Assembly (NCBI RefSeq): GCF_900128525.1
Contig: NZ_FQTQ01000062.1
Span: 115,234-179,233, forward strand
Length of the DNA: 64,000 bases
Origin: a methanotrophic endosymbiont of Bathymodiolus puteoserpentis (Logatchev)
Lineage (GTDB): Bacteria > Pseudomonadota > Gammaproteobacteria > Methylococcales > Methylomonadaceae
Direction: 5' to 3'
How positions within the stretch are numbered: position 1 is the first letter of the stretch; every line of letters starts with the position of its first letter. This document shows positions 1 through 8,470 of this stretch, piece by piece. A model generated the notes under the pieces. That model did no database searches. It was given only the letters and a program-made list of their open reading frames with translations, and had not been told where the DNA came from. The position numbers and the translations under genes are program-made.

Positions 1-987
1 TCGATGTTAGTTGTCCCTATTGTTGCGGCACATGGTATGTTAATGCCTAAAACCTCGAGTAGAGCGATTACTTCACCAGCTGGTACGGCAGATACTATGG
101 AGGTTTTAGCTAATGTAAATATCGAACCTAGTCAGATGCTGGATATTGTGCGTCAAGAGCGGGGATGTTTATCATGGGGGGGAACGGCAAAATTGGCTCC
201 TGTAGATGATTTGCTAATTTCTGTAGAAAGGCCCTTAGGTATAGATTCTCAAGGACAAATGGTTGCTTCTATTTTGTCCAAAAAATTAGCGGCTGGATCA
301 ACTCATTTAATTATTGATATTCCTGTAGGGCCAACGGCTAAAGTGCGTCATATGCGTCAAGCCTTGGCTCTACGTAAATTATTTGAATTTGTGGGTGATC
401 ATTTAAATATTCATTTAGAAGTGATGATTACTGATGGTAGACAACCTATAGGTAAAGGTATTGGTCCTGTATTGGAAGCGCGCGATGTTATGCAGGTATT
501 GAATAATGATCCTAGTGCACCCGCTGACCTACGTCAGAAATCTTTATTATTAGCAGGTAGAATTATTGAGTTTGACCCTGATGTACGCGGTGGGCAAGGC
601 TATGCAATTGCTCGAGATATTTTAGATTCGGGACGTGCTTATGCAAAAATGCACGATATTATCAAAGCTCAAGGTGAGAGTGAGATTGATTTACAGCTTG
701 GAGAATTATGCTATCAAGTGTGTGCAGAGCGCGATGGAGTTGTTATTAGTATTGATAATTTTCAAATGTCAAAAGTTGCCCGCTTAGCAGGTGCGCCAAT
801 GGATAAAAAAGCAGGTGTGGATTTATTGAAAAAATTAGGAGATGAAGTGAAAAAAGGTGAGGCTCTATATAAAATTTATGCAGAATTCCCTGCCGATTTT
901 AATTTTTCTACCAGTCTAGCACAACAGAACAGTGGCTATGTAATAGGAGAGAAAGAACAAATATTAAAACCATTGGTTGATTTTTAA
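1..987 (+). CDS. Thymidine phosphorylase / AMP phosphorylase family protein, 5' end outside the window
   Basis: The reading frame is open from base 1, so the gene begins upstream. About 328 residues are visible of a family usually near 500, so roughly the first third (N-terminal and early glycosyltransferase-3 domain) is missing. The visible part has the glycine-rich phosphorylase stretches ([13 protein letters not shown], then GPVLEARDV) and the C-terminal region ending in [15 protein letters not shown]. The family cleaves nucleosides or nucleoside monophosphates with phosphate; the long archaeal-type branch acts on AMP and gives ribose 1,5-bisphosphate. A PRPP synthetase-like gene follows after 15 bases, suggesting a nucleotide salvage operon. 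Which nucleotide is the substrate cannot be told from the sequence. Confidence 0.9.
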   Translation, partial: SMLVVPIVAAHGMLMPKTSSRAITSPAGTADTMEVLANVNIEPSQMLDIVRQERGCLSWGGTAKLAPVDDLLISVERPLGIDSQGQMVASILSKKLAAGSTHLIIDIPVGPTAKVRHMRQALALRKLFEFVGDHLNIHLEVMITDGRQPIGKGIGPVLEARDVMQVLNNDPSAPADLRQKSLLLAGRIIEFDPDVRGGQGYAIARDILDSGRAYAKMHDIIKAQGESEIDLQLGELCYQVCAERDGVVISIDNFQMSKVARLAGAPMDKKAGVDLLKKLGDEVKKGEALYKIYAEFPADFNFSTSLAQQNSGYVIGEKEQILKPLVDF

Positions 988-1002
988 GTAGGAATACTCA
1001 TT

Positions 1003-1878
1003 ATGTTAATGCTCATATTTCCTGATTATCAACTTCAGGCTGAACGCTTAGCGGCACGCTTAGCAATACCAACAGAAAATGTTCATATACATCATTTTCC
1101 TGATGGTGAAAGCTTAGTCCGATTACCCCCCTCATTGCCAGAGCATGTGCTTATTTGTCGTAGCCTGAATCAACCGAATGATAAATTAATTGAATTATTA
1201 TTTTGTGCCAGAACTGCGCGACAATTAGGCGCAAAACGACTGACGCTGATTGCTCCATATCTCAGTTATATGCGTCAGGATATTGCTAATCAACCAGGTG
1301 AAGCAGTAAGTCAACGGATTATGGGGCAGATGCTAGCAGAGTTATTTGATGATGTTATTACCGTTGACCCCCATTTACATCGTATTAATTCCTTAGATCA
1401 GGCAATACCGATTAAAAATGCGATAAGTTTAACCGCTGCTAATGAGGTTGCTAAGTTTCTTCAGAAAAAATTAGACTATGCCTTATTGTTAGGCCCTGAT
1501 AGTGAGTCAGAACAATGGGTCTCAGCTATTGCCAATAAAATTGGTTTTGATTTTGCTGTGGCGACAAAAATACGTCGGGGTGATAAACAAGTAGAAGTAA
1601 GTTTGCCTGATTTTGATTTTAGCAATCAGCCGGTGGTTATTATTGATGATATGGCTAGCACTGGTAGAACCCTATCTAAGGCAACTGAGCTACTACTAGA
1701 GGCTGGTGCGCAGAAAATTGATGCTGTGATAACCCACCCGCTATTTTGCGGTGATGCCGAAGCTCATATTTTGCAGGCAGGGGTGAAAAACATTTGGAGT
1801 ACCGATAGTATTAGTCATTCGACGGCTTGTATTTATCTGGATAATTTATTGGCTGGAGCAGTTTGGGATATTTTGTAG
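1003..1878 (+). CDS. Ribose-phosphate pyrophosphokinase-like protein
   Basis: A 291-residue protein of the PRPP synthetase family, slightly short compared with the usual 310-320. It carries the PRPP/ribose-5-phosphate loop VVIIDDMASTGRTL near residue 215 and the catalytic-region segment ITVDPHLHR near residue 123. PRPP synthetases transfer pyrophosphate from ATP to ribose 5-phosphate, giving the precursor of nucleotides, His and Trp. Its position 15 bases after a nucleotide phosphorylase gene makes it more likely a dedicated salvage partner than the housekeeping Prs. This is an inference from context and the divergent sequence. Confidence 0.88.
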   Translation: MLMLIFPDYQLQAERLAARLAIPTENVHIHHFPDGESLVRLPPSLPEHVLICRSLNQPNDKLIELLFCARTARQLGAKRLTLIAPYLSYMRQDIANQPGEAVSQRIMGQMLAELFDDVITVDPHLHRINSLDQAIPIKNAISLTAANEVAKFLQKKLDYALLLGPDSESEQWVSAIANKIGFDFAVATKIRRGDKQVEVSLPDFDFSNQPVVIIDDMASTGRTLSKATELLLEAGAQKIDAVITHPLFCGDAEAHILQAGVKNIWSTDSISHSTACIYLDNLLAGAVWDIL

Positions 1879-1970
1879 TATTTAATTTGTTTGTTACCTC
1901 AACGATAGGAGAGGTCTTAGGTATTGTGGCCGAATGCAAATTAGAGTGTTGCAAGGACAAAATAGGGAAA

Positions 1971-2699
1971 CTAATAACTGTGTCGTTTTTTTAGCATCAG
2001 ATATACACAGTATGTCGCTGCTGCAGCTAGTAAATGTTTGATTGTATGACCGCTTAATAAGTGAGCTGTCAGCTCAAAGATAAAGCTATCATTGAGTTCA
2101 AAAACTTTGGCAAGCAGGTAGAAAAGTAAACCATAAAGCAGATAATAATTGTGGCTATACTGGCTTTTATATAAACTCAATATAAGGGGTATAGAAAGCA
2201 AAGCACCGAATTGAATAAGTGCATAAAATCGTAAATCATCCGTGTAGTACCAGTAGATGACACTAGATAAACCTAAGGAAATAGCTATAGGTAGAATAAA
2301 TTTTTCATAATGGGAAGAAATGTTCTCTGCACATAAGGCTGAGAATAAACTCATAAAACAAATTGTCATCGGCAAACGATCCCAAAGCAGTGTTTGATTA
2401 TTGGGCTGTAAATGGTAATAGCTTGAGCCGGGTGCAACCAAAAAAAGACCGATAAAGAATAGGTACCAAGAGATAGATATTTCTTTATTTTTCAAGACAA
2501 GAAATAAGCCTGATAGCCCAATAGTAGCGAAGGGTAGATTGCTGATAATATTGGCGAAGTTAGGTACTATAAACCACTTTCGTTGGTCAATTAAAAGGTG
2601 GTAAACAAGGTCCTGAGGAATAGGATCTGTGCTGATAACAAAAACTAGAAGGCCAGCGATAATAGTAAACAGTATAAGGCGTGGGATAGTAGATAACAT
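1971..2699 (-). CDS. Ceramidase-like (CREST family) membrane protein
   Basis: A polytopic membrane protein of 242 residues with about seven hydrophobic segments. It shows the three signature regions of alkaline ceramidase-like hydrolases: NFANIISNLPF near the N-terminus, SSYYHLQPNNQTLLWDRLPMT (Ser, His and Asp ligands), and a late SGHTIKHLLAA with two His four residues apart. In that superfamily these residues bind zinc and hydrolyse amide bonds in lipids. The ATG at 2699 is chosen because an AAGGGA ribosome-binding site lies just upstream; a longer reading from a TTG at 2759 has none. The substrate in a bacterium without sphingolipids is unknown. Confidence 0.8.
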   Translation of the reverse strand: MLSTIPRLILFTIIAGLLVFVISTDPIPQDLVYHLLIDQRKWFIVPNFANIISNLPFATIGLSGLFLVLKNKEISISWYLFFIGLFLVAPGSSYYHLQPNNQTLLWDRLPMTICFMSLFSALCAENISSHYEKFILPIAISLGLSSVIYWYYTDDLRFYALIQFGALLSIPLILSLYKSQYSHNYYLLYGLLFYLLAKVFELNDSFIFELTAHLLSGHTIKHLLAAAATYCVYLMLKKRHSY

Positions 2700-2890
2700 T
2701 TTATAATCCCTTCTTAAGACTGAGGATGAAATAACCCCCGGAATTGGACAAAAAGACAAGTCAGTTTCGGGGGTATAAAAGTCTCAGTCCTTAGTAGTTG
2801 AATAGCGCTAGCAACTGATATTTGATAGTATTAGAAAGCACGGCCTGTCTCCAGAGGAAGGCTAGTGCTACATCAACTAAAGTGTTGCGC

Positions 2891-3385
2891 TTATTCATCC
2901 AAAGGAATTCTAATTTTTTGTCCTGGATAAATAAGACCAGGATCTTTAATAACTTCTTTATTAGCCTCAAAAATACGCGGGTATTCTGCCGCATTGTTAT
3001 AATATTTTTTAGCAATTTTAGATAAAGAATCACCGCTTTGAATAATATAGTATTCGATATTAGCAGGCTCTAACGCGGCAACTATATCGACTTCAGTGGT
3101 AGCTTCTTCTCCTTCCTCTGTATCGGTGGTAACGTCGTTAATTTGAAATTTTGGTATGACTTTAGTAACGCCTTCAACATTTCCTGCCATTAATACGGCT
3201 ATTTGTGCAGCCTCAAAAGTATTGGATTCAGCAATTAGAGTTGCTTCGCCATCTTTAAAGATGACACTAAGATTCTCTACTCCAGGATTGTTCGATAAGA
3301 TATGATCGGTAATATTTTTAGCGGCATCTGCATCACTAGTAAAAAGTTTACTACCTATGTTTTTTGCAAAATCAAAAAGTCCCAT
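2891..3385 (-). CDS. kbp: BON and LysM domain protein, Kbp/YgaU-like
   Basis: A 164-residue soluble protein beginning MGLFDFAKNIG, like E. coli Kbp (YgaU). Residues about 20-80 form a BON-type domain. An acidic Thr/Glu linker follows, and residues 111-160 are a LysM domain (YIIQSGDSLSKIAKKYY ... IYPGQKIRIP). There is no signal peptide. E. coli Kbp is a cytoplasmic potassium-binding protein induced by high potassium; the acidic linker is longer here. It lies 21 bases downstream of the DUF937 gene on the same strand, so the two are probably cotranscribed. Confidence 0.88.
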   Translation of the reverse strand: MGLFDFAKNIGSKLFTSDADAAKNITDHILSNNPGVENLSVIFKDGEATLIAESNTFEAAQIAVLMAGNVEGVTKVIPKFQINDVTTDTEEGEEATTEVDIVAALEPANIEYYIIQSGDSLSKIAKKYYNNAAEYPRIFEANKEVIKDPGLIYPGQKIRIPLDE

Positions 3386-3406
3386 ATGTATCTCCGTGAT
3401 AATAAA

Positions 3407-3976
3407 TTAAAAGAATTTTTTAGCTAAATTTAGTAAATCATCAGTCACATCACCATCGTTATTTGAATCTAAAAATGAAGTGATCATACCGACAACAGGA
3501 CTAGAATTACTACCCAGTAAGCTACTTAAATCTAAATTGCCTACGCCTCCGATAGAACTGTTACTGGTTTCTTTACTCAACGCCCCCATCATAGCGGTTG
3601 CGACTAAAGGTAATAATTGCTTAACGATGTCAGTACTCACTCCAGTAGATTGTGCAGTTTGAGTGGCAATATTTCGACTAACTTCTTTGCTGCCTAAGAC
3701 ATGTCCTAAAATTGCATTACCTTCATTGATAGCAGAAGCATCTGCTAAAGCTTGGGGGTCATCAATATACTGTTGATGGTTACCTTTACTTAAAGCACCG
3801 ATTAACTGATCAATACCACCTGGTTGGCTAACATTAGCTTTAACTCCCTGAGAAAGAGCAGGTAATAATTGACCCATAACATTCTGCACATCAGTACTAT
3901 TAATACCGCTATTTTTGGCTAGCTGAGCCACAAGTTGAGCACTTTGACCGCTTAAAAGTGTATCTAAAAGTCCCAT
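3407..3976 (-). CDS. DUF937 (YidB-like) protein
   Basis: A 189-residue protein beginning MGLLDTLLSGQ with the helical repeat DVQNVMGQLLPALSQGVKAN and a second copy of the theme, DIVKQLLPLVATAMMGALSK, as in the DUF937 family. Near the C-terminus, residues 170-180 (DSNNDGDVTDD) form an Asp-rich loop resembling a calcium-binding EF-hand or dockerin loop. The family has no established function. First gene of a likely operon with the BON-LysM gene. Confidence 0.85.
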   Translation of the reverse strand: MGLLDTLLSGQSAQLVAQLAKNSGINSTDVQNVMGQLLPALSQGVKANVSQPGGIDQLIGALSKGNHQQYIDDPQALADASAINEGNAILGHVLGSKEVSRNIATQTAQSTGVSTDIVKQLLPLVATAMMGALSKETSNSSIGGVGNLDLSSLLGSNSSPVVGMITSFLDSNNDGDVTDDLLNLAKKFF

Positions 3977-4140
3977 TGAATCTCCTCAATATAAAAAATT
4001 TCTAGGTTATAGTCATTTACAGTGTTTTATAATTATTAAATTTAGCTTAAATCAAGAAAACACATTATTTGAATATAAAGCATTTAAGCTGTTTATACTA
4101 GCGCTATACTCAGGGGATACTGTAAAATTTTATTTATCCT

Positions 4141-4285
4141 AAGGGCTACCTCACTGTCATTAAGCTAAGAGCAATAGAATATGGGGCGCAGTGCTTTAGC
4201 CTGCTTTCATAGCTGAAAATAGCAGGCTAAAGCACTGCGCCCCAATGAGTTAATTCCTTAACTTAATGGCAGTGAAGGGCTACCT
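4141..4285. mobile_element. MITE-like element, family A copy 1, with 11-bp direct repeats
   Basis: The 11-base sequence AAGGGCTACCT occurs at 4141-4151 and again at 4275-4285, as a target-site duplication would. Just inside are 13-base terminal inverted repeats (CACTGTCATTAAG at 4152; its complement with one mismatch ends at 4274). The centre is a perfect 23-bp palindrome (4183-4205 with 4221-4243, loop 15). There is no coding capacity. The ends and the long duplication resemble IS4-type elements, which is an inference. A second copy lies at 28468-28560 in the opposite orientation. It fills most of the 351-base gap upstream of the DUF3754 gene. Confidence 0.75.
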
Positions 4286-4327
4286 AGGTAGATAATAGCT
4301 TAATAAATGCACAAAATGAGGAAATTT

Positions 4328-5596
4328 ATGCAGAATAACACCCAATATCAAGCTGATGTGTTGGAGCGCTTTATCCCGATTAGTTTAGATAGGTTGATTA
4401 GTGACTTATTAACTTCCGATTTACTACCCTTAGAGCAGCATCTTGAATTTAAACAATTCTGCTCAACTTATACCTCGTTATTCCATGCTCAATCTCACGC
4501 ATATTTACAGGATTTAAAGCAACTGTATTTACCGTTTAATCCGGATCGAGATACTTTAATAAACCCTCAAGAAAATTCTGGTAAAAAGTTAGCGTACTTA
4601 AAAGATAAGCTGTACGCTATTTTAGAAGATGCTAATTATGAGCGAATTTCAGAGGATGATTTGAATGAGGCTCTAAATAAAATTTCGCCTTATGGTGTAC
4701 AGGTTTCTGTTGATTTTGATGATTTCGCTGAAGTTGCTTTGTTTTATCGTGGCTCGGCAATACAGCAAAAATTGTATCGAAACTGGAAAAAACTCAGTTT
4801 TAAAAAACAGCCCATTGATATTCTAATTTATAAGCGTTTATTTGTTTTTCTACAGCCTAAAAATCGCCAACAGTGGGTAGAATATTTTATAAACAATAAA
4901 AAAATGTCGGCACAAAAAGCTGAAAAAGAAGCCGACAAAGCTTTAAAAAAATTTGCTATTAACAATGACAATGATGTCGTCTATTTAAAATTATTTAAAG
5001 ATATTCCACGTGCAGATTTGGAAATGCAATTTCCTAACACACGAATAAAAATGCGTCTTTTCGATAAAATTAAATTAGCCGTAACGGGAGGAGGGGGGAC
5101 AGCGGGGGGTGTCATGGCTACTATTGGCAAACTTAGTGCTACCATCGATCCCGTTTCGGCATTAATTGCTATTGGGGGGTTATTGGGTTTGTTATGGCGA
5201 CAAATATCTAAAATTTTTTCACAACGCGCTAAATATAGTGCCACTTTAACTAAGAATCTGTATTTTTATAGCTTAGATAATAATATGGGGGCGCTGACTT
5301 ATTTAGTTGATACGGCAGAAGCAGAAGAGTGTAAAGAAGCGATACTGGCGTATTTCTTTTTGTTGATCAAGGGTGAGACGAGCCGCGCTAGTTTAGATCA
5401 ATGCATTGAAAATTATATTTACGAAAAATATGAGATTCCTATGGATTTTGAAATTGATGATGGCTTGGATAAATTACAAAAATCATCGTTATTATCACGT
5501 TTTGATCAACTGATTAAGACTATTCCCTTAGCTGAAGCAAATAGTCGATTAAGGCAACAGTGGGATCAGATCATTGATAGTAAAGAGATAGTTTAA
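4328..5596 (+). CDS. DUF3754 (TMEM143-like) protein
   Basis: About 422 residues. The middle contains the DUF3754 signature (VALFYRGSAIQQKLYRNW, then PIDILIYKRLFVFLQPK). A Gly-rich hydrophobic stretch near residues 260-290 (TGGGGTAGGVMATIGK, PVSALIAIGGLLGLLW) probably makes one or two membrane passages, and a conserved helical C-terminal part follows. Eukaryotic relatives are TMEM143-type proteins of unknown function. The ATG at 4328 is preferred over the one at 4307 because AGGA precedes it at proper spacing. It is followed after 13 bases by another membrane protein, and the two probably act together. Confidence 0.8.
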   Translation: MQNNTQYQADVLERFIPISLDRLISDLLTSDLLPLEQHLEFKQFCSTYTSLFHAQSHAYLQDLKQLYLPFNPDRDTLINPQENSGKKLAYLKDKLYAILEDANYERISEDDLNEALNKISPYGVQVSVDFDDFAEVALFYRGSAIQQKLYRNWKKLSFKKQPIDILIYKRLFVFLQPKNRQQWVEYFINNKKMSAQKAEKEADKALKKFAINNDNDVVYLKLFKDIPRADLEMQFPNTRIKMRLFDKIKLAVTGGGGTAGGVMATIGKLSATIDPVSALIAIGGLLGLLWRQISKIFSQRAKYSATLTKNLYFYSLDNNMGALTYLVDTAEAEECKEAILAYFFLLIKGETSRASLDQCIENYIYEKYEIPMDFEIDDGLDKLQKSSLLSRFDQLIKTIPLAEANSRLRQQWDQIIDSKEIV

Positions 5597-5609
5597 ATAA
5601 GGATAAAAA

Positions 5610-6794
5610 ATGTCTGAAGTGAATAAACAAGCAAAAAAAGCGGCTTATAGTCGTGAAGAGGAAGCAGGGTTTTTAGAAAAAATAGGTGTTAGATATTACC
5701 GCTATTTGGCTAAAAAATCAGGCACTGCGGATATGGAAAATATCAGTATTGATGATTTGGCACCAGATATTACTTTAAAAACGCTGGCTGCCAATATTAC
5801 TGCTTTTGCCGCAGTTATTGCGTTTGCCATTGGTGCTTTAACCACTTTTGTTACCATTTGGGTCGAATGGACTTATATGGATACCATGGATAGCACCTCT
5901 TATTATTTACTGTATGGTAGTGTGCTTATAGTGATGCTAGTTTTGGAAATGTCAGTATTATTTTGGCTCGGCATGAAAATAGTTTATAGCTTAGCCTGTT
6001 TAACGGGACATAATCAGGCAGTAAAAGGTTCGTGTTTACCTGGTGATGATGCCGTGCCAAATATTTTAGCGCGTGCGGCTTTGGAAGTTCCTGATCCTAT
6101 TATTCATTACTTGGGAATTGATCCACTTAAACATTTATCTAAATCAAAACTATTGATGGTTGCTTTTTTATATAAAGCGAAAGTTATTTTAAGTAGTATG
6201 CTAGTGAAATTTATCTGTATTCGTCTTTTTGGTAAAGGTGAAGTACGACTTACTTTTAGCTGGGTTGCTATTCCTATTACCGGTATATGGGATGCGTTTA
6301 CTTTATATAAAGTGGCTAGAGAAGCGCGTTTAAGACTGTTTGGTAATAAATTGGCGGAGCATATTATTAGAGATATCTTAACCGATGAATTGATTGAGAA
6401 GCTTGGGCCTAAAGCGCGCGAAGGCTCAGTGCGAGCAATTGCGACTATGATGGTATTAGCGCAGAATTATCATCCGAATATGTTGGTGCTATTAATTCGT
6501 TTATGTGACAAATTTAATATTGAAGAAAATAAAGAATACGATAATTGGGAAGACTTTCTTGTCCTTTTAGATGAGGTTTCAGAACAAGAGCGATATTTTT
6601 TACTTGATTTACTCAGTGTTTCAGCTGCTTTTGATGGTCACTTATCGCAACTAGAGCGTTTTCATTTGCCGCAAGCATTTAAAGAACACACCGAAGTGTA
6701 TATGGTGCGTACAGAAAAGCTTAAAGACTTATTATTAAACGGCGAGCTACATGCAGCGAAAGAATTATGTGTTTTAGATTTTAAAGCAGGGTAG
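5610..6794 (+). CDS. LBF_2804-like membrane protein, partner of the DUF3754 gene
   Basis: A 394-residue protein with a charged N-terminus, two clear membrane helices near residues 60-85 and 98-120, further hydrophobic segments at about 190-215 and 220-240, and a helical C-terminal domain (residues about 290-390) resembling TerB-like folds. It has no recognisable enzymatic motif. Assignment to the LBF_2804 family rests on memory of that family's pairing with DUF3754 proteins and is moderate. A GGATAAAA ribosome-binding site precedes the ATG, and the gene lies 13 bases after its partner. Confidence 0.65.
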   Translation: MSEVNKQAKKAAYSREEEAGFLEKIGVRYYRYLAKKSGTADMENISIDDLAPDITLKTLAANITAFAAVIAFAIGALTTFVTIWVEWTYMDTMDSTSYYLLYGSVLIVMLVLEMSVLFWLGMKIVYSLACLTGHNQAVKGSCLPGDDAVPNILARAALEVPDPIIHYLGIDPLKHLSKSKLLMVAFLYKAKVILSSMLVKFICIRLFGKGEVRLTFSWVAIPITGIWDAFTLYKVAREARLRLFGNKLAEHIIRDILTDELIEKLGPKAREGSVRAIATMMVLAQNYHPNMLVLLIRLCDKFNIEENKEYDNWEDFLVLLDEVSEQERYFLLDLLSVSAAFDGHLSQLERFHLPQAFKEHTEVYMVRTEKLKDLLLNGELHAAKELCVLDFKAG

Positions 6795-6913
6795 AAGAGT
6801 AACGGTAGGGACCTTAGTCTGTGAATATTTTCTCGGTCATAAACTCTGCTTACTGAGAAAGTCACAGCAGAGTTTTGTTGTATGTATTCCCAAGCAAGGG
6901 TTTGAGAATAAAA

Positions 6914-7474
6914 TTAAAGCATAAAATCTTTCTGTATAGCTAAGATAACGTCTCTAGCATTTTCCAATTGTCGAACACGCTTCCATAATCGGTCTGGCTC
7001 AGATGCATAAATAGTAAGTAACTTATCAGCTCCAATCCAAACTAATTCACGTCGTTTTTTAAATCGTCCAGTCTGGTCATTTTTCCATACATAATTTAGG
7101 TCAGTAATATCTCGATAGGGAAATTTGATAAAGAAGCTTTGCCAATCTTTCGGTTTCAGCTGATTGACAGTGGCGCGTTTGCAGTAGTAATCAGGGTGTT
7201 CTACGAGAGTTTTATCAAACAATGCTTTAACAATAGGTATTTGGGCATTAACGCTTTCAATAGATCGTTTTGCAAGCTGTAGATCATTTGAGAAATACAT
7301 CGTTTCAGTTTCTTCGACAAACTCCCTAATCGCAGCTTCTTGGTAATTTTCACCCGCACCAAGACCACCACCGAAATCAATTAGATAACCCGTTTTTCGA
7401 CCGGAAAATACGGTTTGAAATAAAAAATAGATATTTTTATCGTGTACAGAAAAAGGTATGACTCCAGCGCCCAT
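6914..7474 (-). CDS. Nudix hydrolase domain protein
   Basis: A 186-residue protein with a Nudix box around residues 35-56: GGLGAGENYQEAAIREFVEE fits G-x5-E-x7-R-E-U-x-E-E, although the final box glycine is replaced (EETE). Nudix enzymes hydrolyse nucleoside diphosphates linked to another moiety; the substrate cannot be read from the box. The C-terminal half (YRDITDLNYVWKNDQTGRFKKRRELVWIG) is not shared with common MutT types. It stands alone between the DUF3754 pair and the parS region. Confidence 0.8.
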   Translation of the reverse strand: MGAGVIPFSVHDKNIYFLFQTVFSGRKTGYLIDFGGGLGAGENYQEAAIREFVEETETMYFSNDLQLAKRSIESVNAQIPIVKALFDKTLVEHPDYYCKRATVNQLKPKDWQSFFIKFPYRDITDLNYVWKNDQTGRFKKRRELVWIGADKLLTIYASEPDRLWKRVRQLENARDVILAIQKDFML

Positions 7475-7579
7475 TGTTATTCTTCCCCTTGTGAATTCGT
7501 ATAGTCAGTGTATAAGTTCTGAAAATAACGAGTAGTGACAATAAATAAGCGGATAAAAGTTTGTCTTGTTTTTATTTAT

Positions 7580-7595
7580 TGTTCCACGTGAAACA
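7580..7595. promoter_or_regulatory. parS: parS centromere-like ParB-binding site
   Basis: The 16-base sequence TGTTCCACGTGAAACA matches the bacterial chromosomal parS consensus TGTTNCACGTGAAACA at every fixed position. It lies between genes, upstream of the Nudix gene. ParB-CTP clamps load at such sites to segregate the origin region. parS sites usually lie close to oriC, so this part of the chromosome may be origin-proximal. No parA, parB or dnaA is in the window. Confidence 0.85.
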
Positions 7596-7794
7596 ATAAT
7601 CCAGTTTTCGAAAATAGTGATTAAACTCGATATTCTGCATAGCTTAGAGATATAAGCCTATATAATGATAATAGAAATACAACCAGAAAAGTAAAAGGTA
7701 GATGGGGGGTGTTTTATCCTTATGCTCTTTTTTAAAGGAAGAGCATAAGTTAAGGAATACTTATTTTATAATATCTAAAACTTTGGTTATACAG

Positions 7795-7827
7795 AGCAGC
7801 ACTAGCCCTTTGAGAACTAGTGCTGCT
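7795..7827. terminator. Hairpin, possible terminator
   Basis: An 11-bp stem (7795-7805 AGCAGCACTAG with 7817-7827) with an 11-base loop, followed by four T on the + strand. It sits just downstream of the lysine-rich protein gene, which is on the - strand; the T-tract does not fit termination of that gene well. The rest of the 390-base gap 7475-7864 holds parS and no gene. Confidence 0.4.
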
Positions 7828-7864
7828 TTTAGATATTCGATTCCTAAAGAGCAGCTTTAAAGGG

Positions 7865-8065
7865 TTAAGCTACTTTTTTTAAGGCTTTTTTAGCTACTTT
7901 TAGAGCAGATTTTTTGTTAGATGGTTTTTTCTTTAAAGTAATTTTAGTTACTTTTTTTAGTACTGATTTAGCATTTTTTTTAGCAATAACTTTTTTAGAA
8001 ACTGCTTTTTTAGTGATTTTATTAGCTACTTTTTTTACTGATTTTTTCTTAATCATTTTTGACAT
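7865..8065 (-). CDS. Lysine-rich histone H1-like protein
   Basis: A 66-residue protein, nearly half lysine, built of Lys-Lys-x-Ala/Val-x-Lys units (KKSVKKVANKITKKAVSKK ... SALKVAKKALKKVA), with no acidic residue. This resembles the C-terminal tail of histone H1 and small bacterial H1-like nucleoproteins, which bind DNA non-specifically. Reality as a gene is supported by an AAGGTG ribosome-binding site six bases before the ATG and by a near-consensus promoter at 8131-8159. The antisense reading over the same bases is a hydrophobic shadow. It lies about 270 bases from the parS site. Confidence 0.72.
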   Translation of the reverse strand: MSKMIKKKSVKKVANKITKKAVSKKVIAKKNAKSVLKKVTKITLKKKPSNKKSALKVAKKALKKVA

Positions 8066-8130
8066 AATTTACACCTTTGAAATAGTTGTCTATAGAAATA
8101 AACTATTACATATAGTAATAATTTATGGTG

Positions 8131-8159
8131 ATAGTATATCTTTTATTGGTATTGGTCAA
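8131..8159 (-). promoter_or_regulatory. Sigma-70 promoter of the lysine-rich protein gene
   Basis: On the - strand TTGACC (8159-8154), a 17-base spacer and TACTAT (8136-8131) form a near-consensus promoter about 65 bases before the start codon at 8065. Confidence 0.65.
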
Positions 8160-8258
8160 TAAAAATAGATATAAGCTATAATAAGCCTTTCCTTTATCCT
8201 AATAAAATAAGTTGAATCGCGAATTTATAGTGCAAGATGCTGGTTTCAAAGTACTTGT

Positions 8259-8300
8259 AAAAAATCTTAGTTTAATCCACAGGATAAGCTAAGATTTTTT
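8259..8300. terminator. Bidirectional terminator-like hairpin
   Basis: A 12-bp stem (8259-8270 with 8289-8300) whose outer half is A-tract/T-tract, so it could terminate in either direction. It lies in the 405-base gap 8066-8470, between the lysine-rich gene and the HTH gene. No other feature except the promoter at 8131 was seen there. Confidence 0.5.
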
Positions 8301-8470
8301 GAAGGCATTAAGAGCTTGTGCTAGAAGCCGTAAGCAACTGATTTTCTAGGTTTATAAAATGTAGCTGTTCAAGTGCCTTAATTTAATAGTCATGGCTAAC
8401 CCAATGCCATTACCTTCTTTTATTAGGAGAACCTGAACGGTTATTACAAAACTGCTTAAGGTAATTGCTT

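Noticed and set aside
2791..3033. Readings on both strands overlapping the end of the LysM gene
   Set aside because: The LysM domain fully explains the bases; these are out-of-frame shadows.
7914..8162. Hydrophobic Phe/Leu-rich reading antisense to the lysine-rich gene
   Set aside because: Complement of Lys codons; it has no ribosome-binding site, while the opposite strand has a promoter and one.
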